A DNA stretch of 64,000 nt from Bacillus safensis FO-36b (GCF_000691165.1 NZ_ASJD01000008.1:42680-106679); one strand, 5' to 3'; shown: positions 48,758-58,977, counted from the stretch's first letter. Notes: a model not told the origin generated them from the letters alone. Numbers and translations are program-made.

Positions 48758-50098
48758 TTATTTCTGTAAATTGGTTGATGCGGCATATTGATTCGGATCT
48801 GCAAAATGCGAGAGCATCTCACCATGTTCTTCAATGAGTTCATCGCATAATTTGATGATGTCATCAATCGACAGTTCAGCACTTGTGTGTGGATCTAGTA
48901 ATGCCGCTTGATAAATGTGTTCTTTTTTTCCGCTGATTGCTGCTTCGATGGTCATGAGCTGTGAACTGATATTGGTCCGGTTCAGTCCCGCCAGTTGTTC
49001 AGGTATTTCTCCGACATAGCATGGCATGATCCCGCTCCGGTCTGCAACACACGGCACTTCGACACACGCTTTTTCAGGCAGGTTGTGAATGAGGCCACCT
49101 GTGTTCAGCACATTCCCGGCAAATTTAAAGGGAACGTTCGTTTCAATCGCTTCAATGATACGTGAACCATATTCTTTTGAGCGGGTATGTGTGATCTGTG
49201 TGTTCCCCACTAGATCATGCTTCATTGTATTCCAATTGTTGATTTGTTCCTCGCAGCGTCTCAGGTATTCATCGAGCGGAATGTTAAACTGACCGATTAG
49301 TTCTGGGTACCGTGATTTGATGAAATATGGATGGTATTCGGCATTGTGCTCTGAGGATTCTGTGACATAGTAGCCGAATTTATCCATCAGTTCAAAGCGT
49401 ACCATATCATGATGCCTCGATTGCTGTTTTTCTTTTGCTCGTCTTTTGATTTCTGGATACAAGTCTTTTCCATCCCGTTTTACCTCTAATAACCATGCCA
49501 TATGGTTAATGCCGGCGATTTTTTCTTCAATGCCTTCATGTTCCATTTCAAGAGATTCAAATAGGTCCTTTGTACAGACTTGCACACTATGACAGAGACC
49601 AATCGTTTGAACCTGAGTATAGCGCAGCATCGCACCTGTCAGTGTGGCCATTGGGTTCGTGTAATTTAACAATAAAGCATTTGGACAAACCTCTTCCATG
49701 TCCTTTGCAAATTCCAGCATGACAGGAATCGTTCGAAGGGAGCGGAAGATGCCGCCGATCCCTACCGTATCCGCAATCGTTTGTCTTAATCCGTATTTTT
49801 TTGGTATTTCAAAATCAATGACAGTACTTGGCCGGTAGCCTCCAACTTGGATGGCATTGATAACATATTTCGCATCCTTTAAGGCTTCTTTCCGGTTGTG
49901 ATAGGACTGGATGGTCACATTTGCACCGTAATTTGCTTTTAAATGCCGGAGCATCGTTTCTGATTCTTTCAGCCGGTTGTGGTCGATATCATATAATGCG
50001 AATTCAAAGCCTGCAAGGGCGGGAACAGACAGACAATCTCCTAATATATTTTTAGCAAACACGGTACTCCCTGCACCGATAAATGTAATTTTAGACAT
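48758..50098 (-). CDS. melA: Alpha-galactosidase MelA (GH4)
   Basis: 446 residues. Family 4 glycosidase needing NAD and a divalent metal: ITFIGAGSTVFAKNI is the NAD loop; LLNYTNPMATLTGAM and TIGLCHSVQ supply metal and substrate contacts; GINHMAWLLEV holds the second metal histidine. It hydrolyses melibiose and raffinose-type sugars inside the cell. AAAGGAGAATC precedes the ATG. Last gene of melE-D-C-A, as in B. subtilis. Confidence 0.93.
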   Translation of the reverse strand: MSKITFIGAGSTVFAKNILGDCLSVPALAGFEFALYDIDHNRLKESETMLRHLKANYGANVTIQSYHNRKEALKDAKYVINAIQVGGYRPSTVIDFEIPKKYGLRQTIADTVGIGGIFRSLRTIPVMLEFAKDMEEVCPNALLLNYTNPMATLTGAMLRYTQVQTIGLCHSVQVCTKDLFESLEMEHEGIEEKIAGINHMAWLLEVKRDGKDLYPEIKRRAKEKQQSRHHDMVRFELMDKFGYYVTESSEHNAEYHPYFIKSRYPELIGQFNIPLDEYLRRCEEQINNWNTMKHDLVGNTQITHTRSKEYGSRIIEAIETNVPFKFAGNVLNTGGLIHNLPEKACVEVPCVADRSGIMPCYVGEIPEQLAGLNRTNISSQLMTIEAAISGKKEHIYQAALLDPHTSAELSIDDIIKLCDELIEEHGEMLSHFADPNQYAASTNLQK

Positions 50099-50129
50099 AG
50101 ACGATTCTCCTTTTTACATCTATATTGGG

Positions 50130-50963
50130 CTAGCCTTTGACAGAGCCTTGTGAAAGCCCTGCGATAAAATATTTTTGCAAAAGTAAAAACATCGTGACCA
50201 TTGGCAGCATCGCAATGAGTGCAGCTGCCCCAACGAGCTGAAGCTGATGCTGATTTTGACCAAAAAAATGGGATAAGGCGACTGTGAGTGTATGCATCTC
50301 TTTATCTTGCAAAAAGAAGATAGCAAATTGATAGTCGTTCCAAATATACACGCAGGCAATAATTAATACAGAAGCGGTAATGGGCTTCAGAAGCGGAAAA
50401 ACGACTGTGAAAAAAACTCTGAGTGTCCCTGCACCATCAATACGGGCAGCTTCTTCAAGCTCCTTTGGAATTGTCGACCGGATAAAGCCTGCGTATAAGA
50501 AAATTGTCAGCGGCAAAAAAGCAGCCACATTATTTAAAACAGCAATTTGATAGGTGTTCATCATCCCGATTTGAACGACCATTTTATAGAGCGGGACAAG
50601 GGCTGTAAGCGGTGGAATGACCATAATGGCAATAAATAAAACATAGACTGCTTTATTCAGCTTTGTGTTCCTTCTTGCGAGCGGATAGGCTGCAAGAGAT
50701 CCAAACATAATAAGCAATACAGCGGAACTGAACGTAATGATCACTGTATTCAAAAAGGACTGGCCAAGCTGAGCCTCTGTCCATGCTGTGCGGAAGTTTT
50801 CAAGATGCAGTGCTTTCGGAAACAGCCATTTTGAACTGAAATCTCCTATCCCCTTTAATGATGTCGTCACCAAAATATAAAATGGAATGAGGTGCAGCAA
50901 TGTGATCAATAGTGCGAGGAAGGAGTAGCATCTTTTCTTGCGTTTGTAGGCGTTATCCATCAC
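50130..50963 (-). CDS. melC: ABC sugar permease MelC
   Basis: 277 residues, six membrane segments, MalG-type permease. The [24 protein letters not shown] loop (about 188-211) is the EAA motif that contacts the ATPase. It forms the melibiose/raffinose importer with MelD and MelE; no ATPase gene is in the operon, so a shared MsmX-like ATPase elsewhere is expected. It overlaps melD by 4 bases. Confidence 0.92.
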   Translation of the reverse strand: MMDNAYKRKKRCYSFLALLITLLHLIPFYILVTTSLKGIGDFSSKWLFPKALHLENFRTAWTEAQLGQSFLNTVIITFSSAVLLIMFGSLAAYPLARRNTKLNKAVYVLFIAIMVIPPLTALVPLYKMVVQIGMMNTYQIAVLNNVAAFLPLTIFLYAGFIRSTIPKELEEAARIDGAGTLRVFFTVVFPLLKPITASVLIIACVYIWNDYQFAIFFLQDKEMHTLTVALSHFFGQNQHQLQLVGAAALIAMLPMVTMFLLLQKYFIAGLSQGSVKG

Positions 50964-51892
50964 ACCTCGGTCTCCTTTCGTTTGAAATAAATCAGCGCTG
51001 CGACACTAATGACAAGGATGATGACCGCCATAAACACCCCTTGCGTCGCTGCATAGCCTGCATCCTGACGTTTGAAATACAGATCATACATAAAGGTCGA
51101 CATGGATTGCGAGGAATCTCCAGGTCCGCCGCCCGTGAGTGCTACAATGACATCAAAGAGCTTGAGCCCGCCAATGACATTCAGCACAACATTAATGGTG
51201 ATCGACGGCATAAGCAGCGGCAATGTAATCCGCCTGAATTGCTGGAAGCTCGATGCGCCGTCTAATTGAGCCGCTTCATAATAATCCTTAGGAATACTTT
51301 GAAGTCCTGCTAAATAAATGATCATCGCAATCCCGACGAATTGATATGTGTTGACAAGCACAATGATCCATGTGTTGAATTGCGGGTTGCCGAGCGCATT
51401 TATTTGATCAAATCCAAAAAGCGTCACCACATCATTTAAGGCACCGCCTTGGTAAGCAAACACAAAATACCAAATATAGCCCATCGCAATCGGGCTGATC
51501 ATGACAGGTAAATAGATGACCGTTCTTGTGATGGCTTTCATCTTTAAGCTTTGATTTAATAAAAGAGCATATCCAAGTCCGATGATATTTTGTAAGACAG
51601 TGCTCCCGATTCCATAGAGAAGCGTGTTTTTGACAACAAGCCATGTCGTTTGATCCTGAAGCAGCCGCCCATATTGCCCAAGACCAATCCATTGATAAGT
51701 TTGTGAGAAACCGTTCCAATTCGTAAAAGAAAGCTGAATGCCGTTCAAAAAAGGATAAATGATAAAGGTACTGACGACGAGAACAGCTGGCATGTACATC
51801 CACCAAAGTGATGAATTCTGGCGTTTTTGTATCTTTTGTTTTGGTAAAGAGGTGAATGCGGCTGGCTGCTTTGCTTTTGTGATGTCATTCAT
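50960..51892 (-). CDS. melD: ABC sugar permease MelD
   Basis: 310 residues, MalF-type permease with a charged N-terminal tail and six membrane segments. The EAA loop reads [23 protein letters not shown]. Pairs with MelC. ATG 51892 follows AGGAGTGAAGCC; the longer frame to 51919 lacks a ribosome site. melE lies just upstream. Confidence 0.92.
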   Translation of the reverse strand: MNDITKAKQPAAFTSLPKQKIQKRQNSSLWWMYMPAVLVVSTFIIYPFLNGIQLSFTNWNGFSQTYQWIGLGQYGRLLQDQTTWLVVKNTLLYGIGSTVLQNIIGLGYALLLNQSLKMKAITRTVIYLPVMISPIAMGYIWYFVFAYQGGALNDVVTLFGFDQINALGNPQFNTWIIVLVNTYQFVGIAMIIYLAGLQSIPKDYYEAAQLDGASSFQQFRRITLPLLMPSITINVVLNVIGGLKLFDVIVALTGGGPGDSSQSMSTFMYDLYFKRQDAGYAATQGVFMAVIILVISVAALIYFKRKETEV

Positions 51893-51922
51893 TGGCTTCA
51901 CTCCTGTTTCAGCATCCATCGG

Positions 51923-53179
51923 CTATTGTTTTTTCAAACGCTTATATTCCTCTTCCATTTTCTTTGATAACTGTTCTGGTGTGATGGAGCCTGCTAATAA
52001 TTCTTGACCCGTTGTTGCCATGACCGCCCACATTCCGCTTGGTAAGTATTTTCGATCGAAATACGGTTCAATCTTCACCTGTTCGTATTGATCGTAAATT
52101 GCAGAGTAATAGTTTTTCGCTTTCACTTGTTTTAGAGCTGTTTCAGAGGATGTGCCCTCGGCGATTTTTTTTGCGTTTTCAGGTTTTGCTAAAAAATCGA
52201 TGAATTGTTTTGCTTCTTTTAGATGCTTAGAGTCTTTCCAAGCAGCAACAGTAAAACGTTCTCCGCCAATCCAGCTTTGTTCATCTCCTTCATGAATGGC
52301 TGGAACAGGCATCGTGCCTACTTTGATCGATGAATTCAGCTCTGTTGCTTCAGGTCCTAAGGATCCTCCGACAAAGGTGAAGGCGATTTTGTTTTGTGCC
52401 ATGAGTTCAGGCGCTTGAGAGAGTTTCGCTGTCAGGACATCCTTGTTTAAAAGGTCTTGATCCTTCAGATCTTTCATGAATTGTGCAAGCGGGGTATAGA
52501 GAGACCAATCAAATGATCCGTTTTCAAGTTCCTTTCCGTATTGATGCTTTTGATCGGTGATTAATAAAGGCGTCGCCAGCTCATCAAAGACTTGGGCAAT
52601 ATTTGAGTTATCTCCTCCTGGTATCCAGAGCGGCACAACATCTCCTTTGCTCTTTTCTTTCACTGTCAGCAAAGCAGATTTTAATTCATCAAGTGTTCTA
52701 GGGACTTCTATGCCATATTCTTTTAATAGATTGGCATTAAAGCTAAGCCCGTCTTTTGCTTGATTCAGCGGGTAAGCGTACACTTTCCCATCTTGGTCTT
52801 TTAAAATTTGGTCGAGTGAAGGATCAAGCTGTTTGACCCAATCCATCTCTTTTAAATCAGCCACATACTCGCTATAGCGCAGTTTGGCCCAGCCATGTGT
52901 ATCAAACAGGTCTGGCATATCGTTTGCTCCCATTTTGACGCGGATCATATCTTCATAGCTGTTGCCTGGGAAATTAGCATCGATTCGAATCTGCTCATGC
53001 TTCTTCTCAAACTCACGAATGACTTCTTCAAACGCTTTTCTTTCCCCGCTGTTGCTCATTGTTGAAAATAGCGTCAAGGTGACCTTTCCATTTGCTTCAG
53101 ATGAGCTGTTATTACCGCAAGCAGACAAAATCATGGTCAAGAACATGGCTGCAGTCAGCAGCATGATTTTTTTATTCAT
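51923..53179 (-). CDS. melE: Melibiose/raffinose-binding lipoprotein MelE
   Basis: 418 residues. Lipoprotein signal with lipobox LSAC (Cys21), so it is lipid-anchored outside the membrane. Family 1 extracellular solute-binding protein: TLFSTMSNSGERKAFEEVIREFEKKH near the start, ADLFDTHGWAKLR-like middle and FIDFLAKPENAKKIAEG near the end. It delivers alpha-galactosides to MelD-MelC. AAGGAGGAAACC precedes the ATG. First structural gene after the promoter. Confidence 0.93.
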   Translation of the reverse strand: MNKKIMLLTAAMFLTMILSACGNNSSSEANGKVTLTLFSTMSNSGERKAFEEVIREFEKKHEQIRIDANFPGNSYEDMIRVKMGANDMPDLFDTHGWAKLRYSEYVADLKEMDWVKQLDPSLDQILKDQDGKVYAYPLNQAKDGLSFNANLLKEYGIEVPRTLDELKSALLTVKEKSKGDVVPLWIPGGDNSNIAQVFDELATPLLITDQKHQYGKELENGSFDWSLYTPLAQFMKDLKDQDLLNKDVLTAKLSQAPELMAQNKIAFTFVGGSLGPEATELNSSIKVGTMPVPAIHEGDEQSWIGGERFTVAAWKDSKHLKEAKQFIDFLAKPENAKKIAEGTSSETALKQVKAKNYYSAIYDQYEQVKIEPYFDRKYLPSGMWAVMATTGQELLAGSITPEQLSKKMEEEYKRLKKQ

Positions 53180-53256
53180 GGTTTCCTCCTTTTGATCACT
53201 GAAAATTCAGACGATTATCGGTAGAATTCATGCAGTTGCGGAAACAAAGGAAGTCC

Positions 53257-53284
53257 ATTATACTGGAATTCTATTCTTTTCAAA
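53257..53284 (-). promoter_or_regulatory. Promoter of melE-D-C-A
   Basis: Minus-strand TTTGAA (53279-53284), 16-base spacer, TATAAT (53257-53262), about 80 bases before melE. Confidence 0.65.
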
Positions 53285-53309
53285 GAGATAAGAGAGCATA
53301 GCGGCAGGC

Positions 53310-53347
53310 TGCCTTGTTCTTAGCATGATCTGGCCATCATGCTAAGC
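53310..53347 (-). terminator. Hairpin between melR and melE
   Basis: CTTAGCATGAT pairs with ATCATGCTAAG around CTGGCC, a strong stem of 11 bp. No long T-run follows on the minus strand, so it could terminate melR weakly or be a regulatory structure. Confidence 0.5.
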
Positions 53348-53397
53348 AGCTTGCTTTCTGCTTTTTTGTCTCTTTTTTGTGTTCTGAAATCTATGGT

Positions 53398-54438
53398 TCA
53401 CCCCCTTTCATGGATGAGACATGTACTGCCTCGCTCGATGAGTGTTGTTGGCACGACGACTTTCAGAGGAAGTTTTCTTCCGTTTATTCTCTCAAGCAAA
53501 AGCTTCAGACCGACTTCCCCCATTTCTTCTGTATATACTTTGACGGTCGTAAGCGGCGGGCTTGAAAATGACGCGGCTTCAATGTCATTAAACCCAACAA
53601 TGGATACATCTGAAGGTACGTGTAGACCGGCTTCATGCAGAGCGCGCATTGCGCCGATTGCCATAGAGTCACTTCCAATGAAAAAGGCTTGCGGCAGTTT
53701 TCCCTTTTTGATCGCTTGCTGCATAAGCGTATAGCCTTCTTGCATGGAGTATTCACCAATGTGGATGTCTTCCATATGAAGAGCGCCCGCCTCCTGCATT
53801 CTTTTCATAAACGTCGTTTGTCTTTCGTCCTCAATCACAGCATTACCTTCAAAATAATGCTCCCGCTCTTTCCCGCCAATATAGCCTAGATGTGTATAGC
53901 CGAGAGATTGCAGATGACGAATGGCGCGATCTGCCGCTCTGACAAAATCCACATGTACACAATCATACAGATCTTCATCCGCATAATGATTGATAAAAAC
54001 AATGTGTTCCATTCGATTTGTCATTTTTTCAACCGTATCGGGGCTGATTCGTCCAATGACGATCAAGCCGTCAATATCCTTTAGCATCGCCCCTTTATCC
54101 ATGCTTCTTAGGCGAAAGGTATGGAGAGTGGACAGGCCTTGTTTGGCATATTCTTTTTCAATTCCTTTTCGAATCGATGAAAAAAAGGGATCATTTAATT
54201 CTTCGTCAATGGATTGAGCGACAACGACACCGATGACTGGGGATTCAGATGGGCTTTTTTCTTCTGCTTGATCGGCTTTTCTTGCTCTCACTGGGGTATA
54301 GTTTAACTTCTTAGCAATGTCGAGGATGTTTTGTCTCGTTGCGTGTGAAACGGCAAGCGTTTGATCGCCATTTAACACACGGGATACAGTGGAAACGGAC
54401 ACTTTTGCATCATGAGCAATATCTTTGAGTGTGGTCAT
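53398..54438 (-). CDS. melR: LacI-family regulator of the mel operon
   Basis: 346 residues. The LacI helix-turn-helix with hinge occupies residues 1-50 (MTTLKDIAHDAKVSVSTVSRVLNGD), followed by a periplasmic-binding-like sensor domain (IGVVVAQSIDEELNDPFFSSIRKGIE; AFFIGSDSMAIGAMRAL; SIVGFNDIEAA). ATG 54438 follows GAGGAG by 7 bases. Position before melE equals that of B. subtilis melR/msmR, the raffinose/melibiose repressor. Confidence 0.9.
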   Translation of the reverse strand: MTTLKDIAHDAKVSVSTVSRVLNGDQTLAVSHATRQNILDIAKKLNYTPVRARKADQAEEKSPSESPVIGVVVAQSIDEELNDPFFSSIRKGIEKEYAKQGLSTLHTFRLRSMDKGAMLKDIDGLIVIGRISPDTVEKMTNRMEHIVFINHYADEDLYDCVHVDFVRAADRAIRHLQSLGYTHLGYIGGKEREHYFEGNAVIEDERQTTFMKRMQEAGALHMEDIHIGEYSMQEGYTLMQQAIKKGKLPQAFFIGSDSMAIGAMRALHEAGLHVPSDVSIVGFNDIEAASFSSPPLTTVKVYTEEMGEVGLKLLLERINGRKLPLKVVVPTTLIERGSTCLIHERG

Positions 54439-54502
54439 AGGCAAACTCCTCATCGTTATTTGACTAAATATTTACTAAAGATATATGAAGGATAACACAT
54501 AA

Positions 54503-54516
54503 ATAAAGCGCTTTCA
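54503..54516 (-). promoter_or_regulatory. cre box upstream of melR
   Basis: Minus-strand TGAAAGCGCTTTAT, close to the CcpA consensus TGWAARCGYTWNCW, in the melR promoter region. Confidence 0.6.
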
Positions 54517-54592
54517 ATTATGAATTTTTGATTTTTATTTTGTTTTTGGGTAAGTTTTGGTGAATGAATTGTGTTTTAGTAAAATTTGCGTA

Positions 54593-54623
54593 AAAAGAGA
54601 GGATGGTTTTCATCCTCTCTTTT
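54593..54623. terminator. Terminator of the ascorbate-type PTS operon
   Basis: AAAGAGAGGATG pairs with CATCCTCTCTTT; A/T runs on both sides. Confidence 0.9.
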
Positions 54624-54624
54624 A

Positions 54625-55317
54625 CTAACGTGATTCGATTGAGGCTGTTTCTTTTGCAAATATTTGCTTCATTCTTTCCCAAGCAGTGTCGAGTTCTTTA
54701 TGAAGTCCAAATAAACCTGAGGTGCCGATGATGTAGATCTCATTTCCAGCCTCAGCAAGCAGCCGGAACGTGCTCTCATTACAAGAGCCGTCTACTTCAA
54801 TTGAAAACGAGTATCCTTCGTGTTTTTTGATATCTTTCACCTGTTTAATTTTCTGAAGCATTTCTTTAATAAAAGGCTGTCCGGCAAAGCCTGGATCGAT
54901 CGTCATGATCGTCACTCTGTCTATTAAATGAATAAAGGAATCTAATGCTGCAACAGGTGTGGCGGGATTTAGAACAAAGCCAACCTCACATTTTCTTTGG
55001 TGAATATGGCGTATGATTCGAAAGGCATCTTTTTGCACGACTTCTGGGTGTAAACAAATCATCGTTGCGCCTGCATCAATACATGCATCGATTAAAAATT
55101 CCTGCGGATGTTCGGCCATTAGATGAACATCAATCGGTAAATTTGTCAGTTTCCGAAGCTGTTCAATGAAAAAGGGTGATAACGTAATATTCTTCACATA
55201 ATGCCCATCCATCACGTCAACATGGTACCGGTCTGCTCTCGTGTTGAGAAGATGAATTTGTTCACGGAAATGCGTTAGATCCATGCACATCAGTGAAGGT
55301 GAAAAAACGGCTGTCAT
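54625..55317 (-). CDS. Ribulose-phosphate/allulose-6-phosphate 3-epimerase family protein
   Basis: 230 residues, ribulose-phosphate-binding TIM barrel. Key blocks: FSPSLMCMD, YHVDVMDGHYVKN (metal His/Asp), DVHLMAEHP (metal His), MTIDPGFAGQPF (proton-transfer Asp) and SIEVDGSCN. The VDGSCN variant and overall form resemble AlsE, which acts on D-allulose-6-phosphate. In this operon it may epimerise the phosphorylated product of the PTS, comparable to UlaE/UlaF steps of ascorbate use. Last gene of the operon. Confidence 0.83.
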   Translation of the reverse strand: MTAVFSPSLMCMDLTHFREQIHLLNTRADRYHVDVMDGHYVKNITLSPFFIEQLRKLTNLPIDVHLMAEHPQEFLIDACIDAGATMICLHPEVVQKDAFRIIRHIHQRKCEVGFVLNPATPVAALDSFIHLIDRVTIMTIDPGFAGQPFIKEMLQKIKQVKDIKKHEGYSFSIEVDGSCNESTFRLLAEAGNEIYIIGTSGLFGLHKELDTAWERMKQIFAKETASIESR

Positions 55318-55334
55318 TCTCAGGCTCCTCCTTT

Positions 55335-56597
55335 TTACAGTTGAAATAAAAACTTGATCAATCCAATCAAGATTCCGATGATACCAAAGTCTGTATCTCC
55401 AAACGTTGTCCCTTCAAAGCCAAGGGTTCCTAACACAGGTAATAAACAGGCAGGTAAAAAGGAAAGAAGCAATCCATTTACAAAGGCCCCAGCGACTGCA
55501 CCTCTTACCCCTCCTGTTGCATTGCCATACACGCCTGCTGTAGCACCGCAAAAAAAGTGCGGGACAAGACCAGGGACAATGACAGTTAAACCAAACAAAG
55601 GTAAAAGAAAAATGGATACAATGCCTCCTGCAAAGCTGCATAAAAAACCGATAATGACCGCATTAGGCGCAAATGGAAAAACGGTTGGCGCATCAAGTGC
55701 CGGCTTTGCCCCCTTCACGAATCGATCGGCAATCCCTTTAAATGCAGGCACGATCTCGCCAATGGCCATCCGTACCCCTGCTAAAATAATGTACACACCA
55801 GCAGCAAACGTAATCGCCTGAATGAGAATGAAGACAGCGAAGTTCGTGCCCCCGCTAATTTGTTCTATATAAGGAATTCCTGCAAACGGTGCAATTGCAA
55901 AGAACAGTAAAGCCATCGTAATCGAAATGGCAACAGATGTATCTCTTAGAAAACCGAGTGATTTAGGCACTTGAATGGTTTCCGTTGATTTTTCAGGAGA
56001 TCCAACCCATTTGCCGATCATTCCCGCAGTAAAATAACCGAAAGTACTGAAGTGTCCGAGCGCGAGATCATTGCTTCCGGTGACTTTCCTCGTAAACGGC
56101 TGAAGGATTGCGGGTGCAATGACCATAGCTGCACCTAATATCATTGAGCCAGTGGAGATGAGCAGCCACCCGTGCATGCCGGCTGTCGAGAGAACGACGG
56201 CGAGCATCGCCGCCATATACAACGTGTGGTGACCAGTCAAAAAGACGTATTTAAAGGGTGTGAATCTTGCAAGTAACAAATTGACCAGCATACCAAAAAT
56301 CATGATAAGTGCTGTCTGTGTACCGAATTCCTTTTGAGCAATGGCGGCCATAGCATCTGTATTTGGGACAACCCCTTGAATGTGAAAGGCTGCTTCAAAC
56401 ATCTTTCGAAAAACCCCGAGTGAATCAGAGACGACTGTAGCGCCCGCCCCTAATATTAAGAAACCCATGGTTGTTTTCAAGGTGCCTGACACAGTGTCTG
56501 CAGCTGATTTTTTCTGTAAAAGTAAACCGGCTAGTGCAAACAAACCGATGAGAATGGCAGGTGTGCCCAATATATCGTTCATGATCAGTTCTATCAT
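55335..56597 (-). CDS. PTS EIIC component, ascorbate (UlaA/SgaT) family
   Basis: 420 residues with about 11 membrane segments; EIIC_GAT/SgaT family. N-terminal NDILGTPAILIGLFALAGLLLQKK and GFLILGAGATVVSDSL, and the conserved FFCGATAGVYGNATGG block near residue 350, are typical of UlaA. It carries the sugar through the membrane for phosphorylation. The true substrate (L-ascorbate, a pentitol or an unknown) cannot be decided. GGGGGATTCAC precedes the ATG. Confidence 0.87.
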   Translation of the reverse strand: MIELIMNDILGTPAILIGLFALAGLLLQKKSAADTVSGTLKTTMGFLILGAGATVVSDSLGVFRKMFEAAFHIQGVVPNTDAMAAIAQKEFGTQTALIMIFGMLVNLLLARFTPFKYVFLTGHHTLYMAAMLAVVLSTAGMHGWLLISTGSMILGAAMVIAPAILQPFTRKVTGSNDLALGHFSTFGYFTAGMIGKWVGSPEKSTETIQVPKSLGFLRDTSVAISITMALLFFAIAPFAGIPYIEQISGGTNFAVFILIQAITFAAGVYIILAGVRMAIGEIVPAFKGIADRFVKGAKPALDAPTVFPFAPNAVIIGFLCSFAGGIVSIFLLPLFGLTVIVPGLVPHFFCGATAGVYGNATGGVRGAVAGAFVNGLLLSFLPACLLPVLGTLGFEGTTFGDTDFGIIGILIGLIKFLFQL

Positions 56598-56622
56598 GAT
56601 GTGAATCCCCCTTTTTCATGAC

Positions 56623-56889
56623 TTAAATATGTTGACGAAGGACGTCTTTAATGGCTTCCTGGTCTAACAAATTGTTTAAGCCAGCCACATTTCTTGTGCC
56701 GTCATTCAGCTGGTCAATAATATCAGCTGCTCCGATATAAAGGTCTGCTTGTTCATTTTTACTTGTACTGAGATCGGTATGATCCACTTTAGCTTTAAGA
56801 CCTAATTCTTCTAATGCTTTTTTGACATTCATTTCTACAATAAAGCTGCTTCCTAACCCGTTTCCACATACAACAAGAATTTTTTTCAT
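56623..56889 (-). CDS. PTS EIIB component, ascorbate/galactitol type
   Basis: 88 residues. The phosphorylation-site cysteine is Cys8 in ILVVCGNGLGSSF, the standard EIIB P-loop of the lactose/cellobiose/ascorbate class. It receives phosphate from the EIIA domain and passes it to the sugar at EIIC. No separate EIIA gene is present; the EIIA domain is at the end of the upstream regulator. AGGAGGAGTAAG precedes the ATG. Confidence 0.88.
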   Translation of the reverse strand: MKKILVVCGNGLGSSFIVEMNVKKALEELGLKAKVDHTDLSTSKNEQADLYIGAADIIDQLNDGTRNVAGLNNLLDQEAIKDVLRQHI

Positions 56890-56904
56890 TTTCTTACTCC
56901 TCCT

Positions 56905-58977
56905 TTATACTTGTGAAAATTGGTCGATTAGTTTTTGAACCGATGCTAAATCTTCTGCTTCAATCAATTGTTTCGTCCGTTTCTCTTCACTTAACAGCAT
57001 GGTCAGCTGTTTGAGTGCTTTCAGGTGGCTCATGCTGTCAATAGCCGCTAGCACTATGACGAGCCGCACCTGCTTTTTTCCATCCTTTGAAAACGAAATG
57101 GGCTGTTTGAATGACATGAGTGTCATGCTCAATTTGTTCACGCCGTCCTCGGGCCTTGCATGTGGAATGGCCACTTGTGGTGCAATGACAATATAAGGAC
57201 CATTTTGATGAACAGACTGTATCATGGCTTCTACATAACTTGGTTTAATAGCATGTTGATTAAGTAAAGGCTGCGCCGCTTTTGTAATCGCCTCTTGCCA
57301 TGTGTCTGCTGTTTGGTGGAGCTTGATGGTTTGTTCTGTTAATAAATCATTTAACACTGGATTCCACCCTTTCTGATAGGATACATATGTGGGATAAAGC
57401 AGCTCCCGAATATCATGAAGCAGTGCTTGTTTATTTTGTACGATGGTATGCTGCTGAATGATGTTAAATAAAGCGTTTACATGCTTCTCTTCAATCTTCG
57501 TTTCTGAGCCTTTCCCGTATTGAAGTAATGTTTTTTTCTCATAGGCAGTTAAAATAGGATGAACGAGATGAACTGGTTTTCCTTTAAACGAAATAGGTGT
57601 TGTGGACACAACGAAATCTGCATCAACGGCTGTTAATTCTTCATATGCACGCTTTGATAACAGTCCGCGTACTTCAATGTAGCCGATTAATTCGAGAAGC
57701 TGAGTTTTCAGCATGTTACTTGTGCCGATTCCTTCTCCGCAGACAATGTATACAGAACGCCTGACAATGGATGAAATTCCTTCTCTTCTCATCCAGCTGC
57801 CAAAATGCATGGCGAGATATGCAATTTCATGGTCACTCAACTTTGAACAGGCCGCCTTTTCTAAATGACAAGCAACTTTTTGAGTGATTTCAAACACTTC
57901 TGGCTGTGCCTTTTTTATAGAATCCGTCAATTCATTGATGATACCAATGTGATAGATGAGCCTGTAATAAGCTGGAATTAAATGCATTGTTAAGTTTTGC
58001 TCCAATGCTTTTGGTTCTTGAAAGGTAATACAAGCATATCTCTGAAAGTCAAGTATCATTTGTCTGGCGATGGTGCGAATGAGATGTTCTTCTGGTTTTT
58101 TAATTGATGGAAGTTTTTGTTTTTTGGCACTGAGCCATAAGGTGCTAAGAAAATAGATCTCATCATCATGAACAATGAGACTGGCCTCTTTTTGAATCTG
58201 CGCCATGAAACGAATAGCAGCCAAGCATTCCTCTGTTTCCTGCAATGTTCGCTTTTCTTCGTTTGAAATGTGTACAGCATGCCCCAGCTTCATCCGCTTG
58301 AAGTAGAAAAAGAGATCCAAAGAGAGCTGTTCCAGCATCTCATCTGCAAATTCAAGCTTAAGTTCTTGTTCTGACTGCTGGAGGAGATGGTGTACCCGTT
58401 TGGATGAAATAGGTCCCTTTAACCAAAACGACGGAAACGTTTTTTCGTTTTTTATCATGGTGCGAATGAAATGTATATAAGGTTTGAGTGCCAATCGAAT
58501 GGCCCTTTCGTCTCCTGACATTACATAGCCGCTTGCTGATTGATAGCGGAGTGTGATCTCCTGCTTTGAAAGCGCTTCTTTTAGCTGTTTCATATCCTCG
58601 AGCAATGTATTTCGGCTCACCTTTGTCATCTTCATAAAATCATCAATTCTTAGGCAATGCTCGCTGCATGCAATGGATAAAAGCAAAATGGCCCTTCGTT
58701 CCTTTACACATGGTTCATAATCGTGACCAATAAGAATGGTATCAGCTTTTTGAATAATGACTTCTTTTTCATGAGGGTTTAAATAATAGCCAAGTTGGCC
58801 TTTTCGCTGCACACCACTAAGCTGATGAGTTTCCAGCCAGCTGTTCATTCGTTTGATTTCAGCGTAAACGGTTCGAGTCGAGACATTCATTCGATTCTGT
58901 AAATCTTCTATTGATAGATAAGATGTCGTATGAAGCAGCATAGATAGTAACGTCGTGCCCCTTTTGGTTAAGTACAG
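56905..58977 (-). CDS. BglG-family transcriptional activator with PRD, EIIB and EIIA domains
   Basis: About 690 residues. N-terminal HTH (about 1-60), a second HTH/Mga-like region, PRD1 and PRD2 (ACSEHCLRIDD through HEIAYLAMHFGSWMRR), a GatB-type EIIB domain (SVYIVCGEGIGTSNM, Cys present) and a C-terminal EIIA domain with active His (AIPHARPEDGV). The start is unusual: CTG at 58977 has GGGAGG 8 bases upstream and completes helix 1 of the HTH (YLTKRGTTLLSMLL). The first ATG (58941) has no ribosome site and would cut that helix. It probably senses PTS flux and activates its own operon. Confidence 0.85.
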   Translation of the reverse strand: MYLTKRGTTLLSMLLHTTSYLSIEDLQNRMNVSTRTVYAEIKRMNSWLETHQLSGVQRKGQLGYYLNPHEKEVIIQKADTILIGHDYEPCVKERRAILLLSIACSEHCLRIDDFMKMTKVSRNTLLEDMKQLKEALSKQEITLRYQSASGYVMSGDERAIRLALKPYIHFIRTMIKNEKTFPSFWLKGPISSKRVHHLLQQSEQELKLEFADEMLEQLSLDLFFYFKRMKLGHAVHISNEEKRTLQETEECLAAIRFMAQIQKEASLIVHDDEIYFLSTLWLSAKKQKLPSIKKPEEHLIRTIARQMILDFQRYACITFQEPKALEQNLTMHLIPAYYRLIYHIGIINELTDSIKKAQPEVFEITQKVACHLEKAACSKLSDHEIAYLAMHFGSWMRREGISSIVRRSVYIVCGEGIGTSNMLKTQLLELIGYIEVRGLLSKRAYEELTAVDADFVVSTTPISFKGKPVHLVHPILTAYEKKTLLQYGKGSETKIEEKHVNALFNIIQQHTIVQNKQALLHDIRELLYPTYVSYQKGWNPVLNDLLTEQTIKLHQTADTWQEAITKAAQPLLNQHAIKPSYVEAMIQSVHQNGPYIVIAPQVAIPHARPEDGVNKLSMTLMSFKQPISFSKDGKKQVRLVIVLAAIDSMSHLKALKQLTMLLSEEKRTKQLIEAEDLASVQKLIDQFSQV

